Made by a program: the position numbers and the translations under genes. Positions 32,724 to 38,259 of a stretch of 38,259 nucleotides of DNA are shown one piece after another. The stretch's first letter is position 1. Each line of letters opens with the position of its first letter. The notes under the pieces are model-generated. The model saw nothing but the letters and a program-made list of their open reading frames with translations, was not told the DNA's origin and searched no databases. Source of the DNA: Desulfobacteraceae bacterium (GTDB lineage: Bacteria > Desulfobacterota > DSM-4660 > Desulfatiglandales > Desulfatiglandaceae); NCBI GenBank assembly GCA_030613055.1, contig JAUWMR010000038.1, positions 1 through 38,259 of the forward strand. The letters run 5' to 3'.

Positions 32724-33230
32724 TTATACTGCCGCCTGCAGGACCGCGGCCTCTTTTCCCGCGATGGATATTCTCTCCGCCGCGTTTTTCTGCTTTAAAA
32801 TGCTGACATCGTTGGCATCAATATATTCTATTGCGTTTACCTCACAGAATCGGACACATTGAGGGTCGCCATCACAGAGGTCGCATTTGAACACCTTCTT
32901 GTCTATGGTGTTAAAACTCATAGCGCCGAAGGGACATACGGCTACACACGAGCGGCAACCGATACACACATCATAGTCAACTACTACCCGGCCAAGCTCC
33001 TCATCACGGGAGATGGCCTTAACCGGGCATACATTCATACACGGGGCGTCCTGACATTGCTGACAAGACATCGGGATATAAAGGCCCTCCGACTCCCATT
33101 TCATCACCTTTATCCTGCTCCGGGTAGGGTTAGAAATGCCATCGTGCATTACCGCACAGACGAGTTCACACAGCCGACATCCCGTGCATTTCTCGTAATT
33201 TATTACCAGAACTTTACCCATTGGTTCCAT
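32724..33230 (-). CDS. Four-cluster ferredoxin subunit of the aldehyde oxidoreductase (AorA/HycB-like)
   Basis: 168 residues with 16 Cys in four binding motifs: CTGCRLCELVC, CQQCQDAPCMNVC, CIGCRSCVAVC and CDLCDGDPQCVRFC. This predicts four [4Fe-4S] clusters, as in the DmsB/HycB type electron-transfer subunits and in AorA of the multi-subunit aldehyde oxidoreductase of Aromatoleum. Each motif is CX2CX2-5CX3C. It lies directly downstream of the tungsten-enzyme gene, with AAAGGAG 7 nt before the start. It should take electrons from the oxidoreductase to an outside partner. A FAD-binding AorC-like third subunit is not in the window. The C-terminal ~20 residues are free of Cys. Confidence 0.92.
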   Translation of the reverse strand: MEPMGKVLVINYEKCTGCRLCELVCAVMHDGISNPTRSRIKVMKWESEGLYIPMSCQQCQDAPCMNVCPVKAISRDEELGRVVVDYDVCIGCRSCVAVCPFGAMSFNTIDKKVFKCDLCDGDPQCVRFCEVNAIEYIDANDVSILKQKNAAERISIAGKEAAVLQAAV

Positions 33231-33251
33231 TAATTTGCTCCTTTCAAATAA

Positions 33252-35192
33252 TCACAATAAGTGGGAAGGCTCTTTATTCAGGCCGAGTTTTTTTAATCTC
33301 TCCGGTGTGGGGACACCGTTTTTATCGAGACCCTTGTGCTCGTAGAATTCATCAATCATCTTAATGAACTTTTCCTTATCAATCTTTTTACCGACGACAT
33401 CTATGGCTCCCCGTCTGCAGGGCTCATCAAAATAGCGATGGTTCAACATATCGCCTTTCTTGAGATCGTCTCTTGTCAGCCCTTCTCTCAGGTTGAAGAG
33501 TCTTTCAATCATATTACACCTTACGGCTACGTCCCAGATTTCCTCAGGGGTCATTTCCAGACCGGTATTGTAATAAATTACTTTTGACCAATCCTCGAAA
33601 TTAGGAAGTGTCGCGCCTAAGAAAGTTGTATGGTATTTGCAGATCCCGAGGCAATCTACCCCCATGTAACAGTTCTCCTGCCAGAAGACCTGCCAGGGTT
33701 TACCGATATATTCCGTATGCTCAGAGCTTAACGGCCCATCGTAGGGAACAGGGTTGCTGTATATCTTTCTCAGAACCGGCTCCGGCAAGTGATAAAGGTC
33801 GATTGCAGGGCGGCTCCTCAGATGATCGGAACCCCTGGAACCAGTGGCAATATTAAGTGCCAATCCGGGCGTAGCCCTCTCATCCGAGTGGAGATTGCTC
33901 ATCCCTTTGACCTGGATAAGATAATCAAAGGAATTCTTACCTATCTTTTCCGAGGCTGGAATACCTCCTTCTGCCAGTGTGTCTCCTAACCAGCCCTTTC
34001 GGAAAGCGATACGGTCGATCATTTCTATAACGGCCTCGTCATTTCCAAATCTCAGATCCAATCCATCAGTTTCTTTGCTGGTGATGATACCCAGTTCATA
34101 AAGCTCCATGGCCCAGGAGATGAGGCTCCCTGTCTCGAGATTATCCATGCCGTATTTGTCGACCAGGTGATTACCGGTAAGTACTGTGATTGCCCTGGGT
34201 GTATCCGTTTCCCCGCCAAATGCACCCTGGGAGGTGTATTCCGGTCCTTCATCATATACGCCCGCATAGGGGCCTTCCGGTATCTTATATTGTGCCCTGC
34301 AATGAACCTGGCATCCGAAACAGCCGGTCATATGGTAGGGCCCCATGGTCTCCTCGCAGATTTCATCGATACGTTCGGGTTCGATGTCATCCGCATACTC
34401 ACACTGGTTATATTGAAAATTCCTGCACCTGATGCCTCCCCAGGAATTGGTAGCTCCCCAGATAAAAGGTGTCCCCAGGGCTCCCTGGGTCTGATTTACC
34501 TTGGCGCTTACTATTTGATCTATGAAACGCTTATTGTATTCCAGGGCTTCTTTTGGCCGGGCAATCTTTATATCCATGGTTCCGCGGACCGACACGGCCT
34601 TAAGATTCTTGGAGCCCAAAACGCATCCCATCCCCGATCTGCCGCCGGAATTTTTAATGCCTGTCATCACATTGGCAAACCTGACCAGATTCTCGCCGGC
34701 AGGACCACAAACGAGGCTTTTGACCTCCTGATCACCCAGGTCTTCCCTGAGTGCCCACTGTGAGTCTGTTACGGATTTGCCCCAAATGTCGCGGGCGTCC
34801 CGAATCTCGATTTCACCGTTGTGGATGTAGATATAGACAGGGTGTTTAGCCTTGCCTTTAATGACAAGGTGATGAAAGCCTGCCCAGGCCATTTCAGGTG
34901 CGAAAAAACCTCCCATGTTCGCGCTTCCTAACAAACCGGTCAGGGGTGATTTGGCCATGACATGAGTCCTGGCGGTTGCTGAAGCACATGTCGCTGTCAA
35001 GATACCCCCGCTTACCATAAGGGTATTATTAGGACCTATGGGGTCACACCCTTTTTTTGTATGGTTATAAAGCAGATATGCATCCAGCCCCCTGCCGCCT
35101 AAAAATTTCTTCCTTACATCAAGCGGGATAGGTTTTGTCTGGATATCACCTGTGGTGAGATCAATATATGCTATCTTTCTGTCTAACGGCAT
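33252..35192 (-). CDS. Aldehyde:ferredoxin oxidoreductase (tungsten-bispterin enzyme)
   Basis: 646 residues, the normal AOR length. Oxidises aldehydes to carboxylic acids (or reduces acids) at a tungsten-bispterin centre. The N-terminus has KKFLGGRGLDAYLLYN. The pterin-binding segments include ARTHVMAKSPLTGLLGSANMGG (~74-95) and GGRSGMGCVLGSKNLKAV (~183-200). The [4Fe-4S] ligands are C291, C294 and C298 in CFGCQVHC, with C518 of DCLGIC closing the set. The SDERATPGLALNIATGSRGSDHLRS block (~436-460) matches the family. It starts 1 nt after the zinc-ribbon gene stops and is followed by the ferredoxin gene. Substrate not deducible; acetaldehyde is plausible from the EutA-like neighbour, aromatic aldehydes from the AorA-like partner. 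Confidence 0.95.
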   Translation of the reverse strand: MPLDRKIAYIDLTTGDIQTKPIPLDVRKKFLGGRGLDAYLLYNHTKKGCDPIGPNNTLMVSGGILTATCASATARTHVMAKSPLTGLLGSANMGGFFAPEMAWAGFHHLVIKGKAKHPVYIYIHNGEIEIRDARDIWGKSVTDSQWALREDLGDQEVKSLVCGPAGENLVRFANVMTGIKNSGGRSGMGCVLGSKNLKAVSVRGTMDIKIARPKEALEYNKRFIDQIVSAKVNQTQGALGTPFIWGATNSWGGIRCRNFQYNQCEYADDIEPERIDEICEETMGPYHMTGCFGCQVHCRAQYKIPEGPYAGVYDEGPEYTSQGAFGGETDTPRAITVLTGNHLVDKYGMDNLETGSLISWAMELYELGIITSKETDGLDLRFGNDEAVIEMIDRIAFRKGWLGDTLAEGGIPASEKIGKNSFDYLIQVKGMSNLHSDERATPGLALNIATGSRGSDHLRSRPAIDLYHLPEPVLRKIYSNPVPYDGPLSSEHTEYIGKPWQVFWQENCYMGVDCLGICKYHTTFLGATLPNFEDWSKVIYYNTGLEMTPEEIWDVAVRCNMIERLFNLREGLTRDDLKKGDMLNHRYFDEPCRRGAIDVVGKKIDKEKFIKMIDEFYEHKGLDKNGVPTPERLKKLGLNKEPSHLL

Positions 35193-35193
35193 A

Positions 35194-35454
35194 TTATGTT
35201 ACCCCCAGTTCTTTTAATTTTGCTTCTGCCAATTTTCTGTTTACATCCCATACCGGTCCCCTGATACGGGGCAGTTTGGGATTAACCCAGTGGACCCGGT
35301 ATTCCATTCCGCATGTCGGGCATTTAGCGGTCTTTTTTCCCTTCTCCGGCTGAATCCTTTCCATGCACGTAGGATTGTGGCACCTAAACTTACCATAGGT
35401 CCTGGTTTTTCGCAGACTTTCAGCCGTTGACAGCCCTTCCTTTTCTATTGTCAT
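35194..35454 (-). CDS. Small zinc-ribbon protein of the AOR operon
   Basis: 86 residues. A central ribbon carries CHNPTC (CX4C) and CPTC (CX2C), typical of a rubredoxin/rubrerythrin-like knuckle or zinc ribbon, flanked by charged segments. The C-terminal KLPRIRGPVWDVNRKLAEAKLKELGVT looks helical. I know no named function. AAAGGAGAG lies 6-9 nt before the start. It is the first gene of the operon, and the AOR start comes 1 nt after its stop. Being first and tightly coupled, it could be a small electron carrier or a maturation/assembly factor for the tungsten enzyme. Zinc versus iron binding cannot be told from sequence. Confidence 0.8.
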   Translation of the reverse strand: MTIEKEGLSTAESLRKTRTYGKFRCHNPTCMERIQPEKGKKTAKCPTCGMEYRVHWVNPKLPRIRGPVWDVNRKLAEAKLKELGVT

Positions 35455-35618
35455 AATACTCTCCTTTCCGTCTTAAAGCATAATTTTTCGTTGGCAATTA
35501 TAAAAGCTGACCGGCCAACAAAGCCTTTTTCCTGAATGTCATTAATTTTTAAGACCATGTTTTTTTCAAGAGGAGTTACAGGTTAGGTTATTAAAATAAT
35601 TCTTTGGCTTCAAGCATA

Positions 35619-35634
35619 GTTCATTATCGTGAAC
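35619..35634. promoter_or_regulatory. Palindromic operator, AOR side
   Basis: GTTCATTATCGTGAAC: half-sites GTTCA/TGAAC with a 6-bp spacer (18 bp if the flanking A/T pair is counted). It lies about +8 to +24 of the predicted minus-strand transcript (start near 35642), a repressor position. An almost identical copy is at 35839-35854. Confidence 0.6.
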
Positions 35635-35648
35635 TCATAAGGAAAAAA

Positions 35649-35676
35649 ATTCTACCATAGTTATCTTTTTTGTCAA
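35649..35676 (-). promoter_or_regulatory. Predicted sigma70 promoter for the AOR operon
   Basis: On the minus strand TTGACA (35676-35671), 16-bp spacer and TAGAAT (35654-35649). Transcription would begin near 35642, giving a leader of about 190 nt before the zinc-ribbon gene. An operator-like palindrome follows at once. Confidence 0.6.
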
Positions 35677-35800
35677 GGGAAAATATATTTTTTGTGTAAT
35701 ATTTCCGAAAAGATGTTATGTCATTATTGATATAAAGCGATATTTATACGTGCTTGTCTTCTTTATATATGTCATATCTAAATATAACTTAAAATGTATG

Positions 35801-35828
35801 TTGACAAACAATGTCACAAGATTATAAA
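35801..35828 (+). promoter_or_regulatory. Predicted sigma70 promoter for the EutA-like gene
   Basis: TTGACA (35801-35806), 16-bp spacer and TATAAA (35823-35828). Start expected near 35835, just before the second palindrome, giving a leader of about 200 nt. Confidence 0.6.
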
Positions 35829-35838
35829 GTATAAAAAG

Positions 35839-35854
35839 GTTCATTATGGTGAAC
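35839..35854. promoter_or_regulatory. Palindromic operator, EutA side
   Basis: GTTCATTATGGTGAAC, differing from the AOR-side copy at one base. Position about +5 to +20 of the predicted plus-strand transcript. The two operator centres are 220 bp apart (about 21 helical turns). Confidence 0.6.
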
Positions 35855-35864
35855 ATACAGTAAA

Positions 35865-36006
35865 ATGGATTGGGAAGCGTTGGGAAAATAGGCTATGCTG
35901 TTGATGATAGGGATTGAAATTGTTAGAGGCTGAAGGCCTTTATCAAGGTAACCAAAAAAGCGGCAGAGGCCATCAGGCGTGGGATTAAAGAACAACCCGT
36001 AAATTG
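35865..36006 (+). other. Leader of the EutA-like gene with broken short coding traces
   Basis: An ATG at 35865 opens an 8-codon frame (MDWEALGK, then TAG). In another frame, just after a TAG, a 25-codon stretch reads LKAFIKVTKKAAEAIRRGIKEQPVN before TGA at 36004-36006. Together they look like remnants of a small decayed gene, or chance. I recognise no family. Confidence 0.25.
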
Positions 36007-36034
36007 AGTTGAGAATAGAGTTCGAGAAATAATA

Positions 36035-37465
36035 ATGGAAATAAACGAAATTGAAATACTTTCAGTTGGTGTAGATGTAGGAACTTCAACCAGTCATTTA
36101 GTTTTTTCAAATCTGGTACTAATAAGAGATGAGCGGTCTGAATCTCGTCGTTTTCAGATTCAGGAAAGAAATATAATTTATGAGGGAAGAATAATAAATA
36201 CACCTTTATTGGATAATGATACAATTGATATCGATAAATTAACTGATTTTTTGAAAGATGAATATAAACAAGCAGGAATTGATCCAGCAGATATTCAAAC
36301 AGGTGCAGTTGTTGTAACAGGAGAAATAGCCAAGAAACATAATGCAAGGCAAATAGTTGAAGCCCTTTCCAATGATGCAGGAAAATTTGTCGCGGCAACA
36401 GCAGGACCAAATTTCGAAAGCTTAATCGCTGCAATGGGTTCAGGTGCAACAAATAGATCAAAAGATTACAATAAAACAATATTATCTTGTGACATTGGTG
36501 GGGGAACCTCTAACATTGCCATATCAAAAAATGGAGAGATTATATCTACAAGTTGTATATCTGTAGGGGCTATTTTGTTTGGCGTAAATTCTGAAGGAAA
36601 AATTTGGAGGATTGACGAACCTGCAATGAAAGTTATGGAACATATTGGATTGAATTATAAAATTGGGGATCAAATCCCAAAGAAGGATATAGAAAGAATA
36701 GCAACAAAGTTTGCCGAAGTATTAATTGAGGTAATCACCGGTCCTGCAAGATCCTCTTTAGCAAAGCAGTTAATGGTGACTAATGATCTGGATTTTACAG
36801 AAAGAATTGATGAATACTTATTTTCGGGGGGTGTAGCTGAGTTGATATATGGGCGTAATGGCAATTACGACGATATAGGGCAAATCCTGGCCGATAAAAT
36901 AAATTCTCTGACATTTAAGCTGGCTTCTCCGGTAATAGAGCCGGTGAATAAAATTAGAGCAACCGTCATTGGTGCAGGTGCCTATTCGCTGTCAATTTCA
37001 GGTTCTTCCGGGTTTATGGATGACAAACTTTCATTTCCGATAAAAAATGTTCCCGTAATCAAGGTAGATGTCGAAAGGTCAAAATTAAGCGTTGAACACG
37101 TTGTATCACAGATAAATATCTCATTTCAAAGATTTGATATAAACGAAGGTGAAGAAATTGTAGCATTATACTTCAAGGACCCGGTTAGGGCTTCTTACTC
37201 CAAATTAGAATTATTTGCAAAATCTATTGAAGCTGCTCTTACCAATTCAATAGAAAATAAAATACCAATTATTTTAATCTTTGAAAAAGATATCGCATGC
37301 AGTGTGGGAAACGTAATCCGCAGGGAAACTGGTTTGAAAACTAATCTTCTGTCATTAGATGAATTAATTCTGGAAGAAGGGGATTGGATTGATATCGGTG
37401 AACCGTTAGTTGCTGGTCAAGTATTTCCAGTTACCGTAAAATCCCTTGTTTTCAATAGGAATTAA
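36035..37465 (+). CDS. EutA-like ASKHA ATPase (ethanolamine ammonia-lyase reactivase family)
   Basis: 476 residues matching EutA (PF06277) end to end. EutA exchanges inactivated cobamide out of ethanolamine ammonia-lyase using ATP. Seen: LSVGVDVGTSTSHLVFSNL (phosphate-1, ~9-27), GAVVVTGEIAKKHNARQIVEALS (~90-112), FVAATAGPNFESLIAAMGSGA (~118-138), CDIGGGTSNIAI (phosphate-2, ~151-162), FSGGVAEL (~269-276) and ATVIGAGAYSLSISGS (~309-324). No eutBC, microcompartment or transporter gene is near, so it is an orphan. It reads more AT-rich than its neighbours, which may indicate transfer. No clear ribosome site precedes ATG 36035. Divergent from the AOR operon and sharing its operator. Confidence 0.88.
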   Translation: MEINEIEILSVGVDVGTSTSHLVFSNLVLIRDERSESRRFQIQERNIIYEGRIINTPLLDNDTIDIDKLTDFLKDEYKQAGIDPADIQTGAVVVTGEIAKKHNARQIVEALSNDAGKFVAATAGPNFESLIAAMGSGATNRSKDYNKTILSCDIGGGTSNIAISKNGEIISTSCISVGAILFGVNSEGKIWRIDEPAMKVMEHIGLNYKIGDQIPKKDIERIATKFAEVLIEVITGPARSSLAKQLMVTNDLDFTERIDEYLFSGGVAELIYGRNGNYDDIGQILADKINSLTFKLASPVIEPVNKIRATVIGAGAYSLSISGSSGFMDDKLSFPIKNVPVIKVDVERSKLSVEHVVSQINISFQRFDINEGEEIVALYFKDPVRASYSKLELFAKSIEAALTNSIENKIPIILIFEKDIACSVGNVIRRETGLKTNLLSLDELILEEGDWIDIGEPLVAGQVFPVTVKSLVFNRN

Positions 37466-37490
37466 GTTGCTGCGTTGTTTTATAAATAGC

Positions 37491-37581
37491 ACGCCGAAGG
37501 CGTACAACAACTTTAGGTTTATCCGCCTGAGGCGGGCACTTTAAACTTTAGTCCCGCTTCGGCGGGATTAGGCACTTTTTT
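37491..37581. repeat. Three successive short GC-rich hairpins; the last is terminator-like
   Basis: ACGCC-GAA-GGCGT (37491-37503), CCGCC-TGA-GGCGG (37523-37535) and TCCCGC-TTCG-GCGGGA (37552-37567, UUCG-type tetraloop). The last has a T run at 37575-37581. It may end the EutA-like transcript. Confidence 0.5.
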
Positions 37582-37629
37582 CTTCATAGTTTTTGAGCAT
37601 TTTTATCCGCCTGTTCTGTGGAGGATCAC

Positions 37630-37664
37630 TTGAATCCTTGAATCCTTGGCCCCTTGATTCCTCT
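37630..37664. repeat. CTTGAATC tandem motif
   Basis: CTTGAATCCTTGAATCCTTG and degenerate continuation, the same kind of motif as at 242-262 near the other end of the window. The rest of the 412-bp gap before the cold-shock gene holds the hairpins at 37491-37581 and a CCCGC/GCGGG hairpin near 37768-37790. Confidence 0.55.
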
Positions 37665-37877
37665 CAGAATCACCAACCAATTTGGAGATGATCCATATTT
37701 TTAAAAAAAAATAAATATTTAGCTTGCTATTACGTATAAAGATGCTTAGAATGTGCCATCAATTAAGTCCCGCTGTAAATTGGCGGGAGGGTTTCTTTCT
37801 GTGGGAATTATCCGTTTGTTAAACGCTATCATCCTTCAGTTTGTAACGTTGAAATTTTTCGAAAGGAGGATGATATT

Positions 37878-38078
37878 ATGACAGATGGAACTGTTAAGTG
37901 GTTTAATGACCACAAAGGTTTTGGATTCATCGAACAGGAAAACGGACCGGATGTATTCGTGCATCATAGTGCAATCAATGCGACCGGTTTTAAATCCCTC
38001 AGTGAAGGTGCGAGCGTGACCTTTGACATCGAGCAAGGGCCAAAAGGTCCGGCTGCTGCCAATGTGACCGTTGTCTAA
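37878..38078 (+). CDS. csp: Cold-shock protein, CspA family
   Basis: 66 residues: a single OB-fold RNA/DNA-binding domain that melts RNA structure. Has both ribonucleoprotein motifs, [14 protein letters not shown] (RNP1) and DVFVHHSAI (RNP2), and the usual C-terminal [18 protein letters not shown] lies 8 nt before ATG 37878. A strong terminator follows 17 nt after the stop. The long leader (over 300 nt from the previous hairpins) is typical of cold-shock genes, but no cold-box can be claimed. Confidence 0.97.
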   Translation: MTDGTVKWFNDHKGFGFIEQENGPDVFVHHSAINATGFKSLSEGASVTFDIEQGPKGPAAANVTVV

Positions 38079-38094
38079 CCTTTTTAAGGCAATT

Positions 38095-38130
38095 AAAGGC
38101 ATCTCCTGTGAAACGGGGGATGCCTTTTTT
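38095..38130 (+). terminator. Intrinsic terminator after the cold-shock gene
   Basis: AAAGGCATC (38095-38103) pairs with GATGCCTTT (38119-38127); the inner pairing of TCC with GGG extends the stem. A T6 run ends at 38130. Confidence 0.85.
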
Positions 38131-38229
38131 AATGATCGCTTGCATCAAACCACAATTATGCCGGCTGAGATTCTTTTCCCTGTTATCAGCGATCTTATCG
38201 ATCCGGCAACCGACCAGAAAGGAAACGCC

Positions 38230-38259
38230 ATGGCAAAATCTCATTACCAGTTCAAGAAA
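38230..38259 (+). CDS. Start of a small basic protein, cut by the window end
   Basis: ATG 38230 preceded by AAAGGA 7 nt upstream; the visible product is MAKSHYQFKK. Proteins starting MAKSxYQFKKRQKE, short and very Lys/Arg-rich, are commonly found beside cold-shock genes in Proteobacteria and Desulfobacterota, and this is probably one. Only 10 residues are visible, so the call rests on that start and the neighbour. Confidence 0.5.
   Translation, partial: MAKSHYQFKK

Noticed and set aside
35865-35930. TAG read-through (pyrrolysine) continuing from the 8-codon leader frame
   Set aside because: The continuation past TAG soon hits TGA and shows no family similarity.
35985-36479. Minus-strand 164-codon frame over the EutA-like gene start
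   Set aside because: Leu/Tyr/His-rich shadow of an AT-rich gene on the other strand; the plus-strand EutA match is clear.

Overview
The window reads as chromosomal DNA of a Gram-negative, strictly anaerobic bacterium, most likely a Desulfobacterota (former Deltaproteobacteria) lineage. The basis is the heptose kinase gene (LPS), the run rfaE1 / DUF4416 / yicC / remA / gmk that is familiar from that group, a large BadF/HgdC-type activase, and a tungsten-type aldehyde:ferredoxin oxidoreductase set. The lineage is inferred from gene content; no rRNA is present. Intergenic regions are rich in short palindromic elements and degenerate 7-8 bp tandem motifs.

Layout. 1-300: wreck of a four-helix-bundle (23S rRNA intervening-sequence type) gene. 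311-5400, minus strand: an LPS/housekeeping operon (rfaE1, DUF4416, yicC, remA, gmk) ending in a FliK-C-like plus FlhB-C-like pair, with a near-consensus promoter ahead of rfaE1. 5520-8540, plus: a perfectly paired three-way-junction element, then trkA-trkH (potassium uptake). 8540-9240: repeats, a 135-bp nested palindrome, then a strong promoter and a terminator-like hairpin. 9280-12190, plus: three membrane-protein genes (small four-helix membrane protein, TSUP/TauE-like exporter with a large extracytoplasmic N-terminal domain, and a DUF106/EMC3-like protein). 12415-16320, plus: a PEP-synthase-like protein with an unrecognised C-terminus, and a dual-specificity phosphatase fused to a Cys-rich YkgJ-like domain. 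16318-19660, minus: PhnD-like lipoprotein, histidine kinase with a Cys-rich insert in its HAMP region, and a stand-alone receiver.

20119-31864, minus: M48 protease with TPRs, RNase G, a two-gene CoA-dehydratase-activase-like system, a radical SAM protein and DNA polymerase I. 32297-35454: a MoaD/ThiS-like carrier (plus) facing a minus-strand operon of zinc-ribbon protein, aldehyde:ferredoxin oxidoreductase and a 16-Cys ferredoxin. 36035-37465, plus: a EutA-like ATPase (ethanolamine ammonia-lyase reactivase family) divergent from the oxidoreductase operon. 37878-end: a cold-shock protein and the start of a small basic protein.

The most interesting signal is between the oxidoreductase operon and eutA. 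Two divergent TTGACA-type promoters each carry, just downstream of the predicted start site, the same 16-bp palindrome GTTCATTATNGTGAAC; the two copies are 220 bp apart centre to centre. This points to one regulator controlling an aldehyde-oxidising enzyme and a B12-enzyme reactivase together, i.e. an aldehyde-generating/aldehyde-removing module, although no ethanolamine ammonia-lyase or diol dehydratase gene lies in the window.
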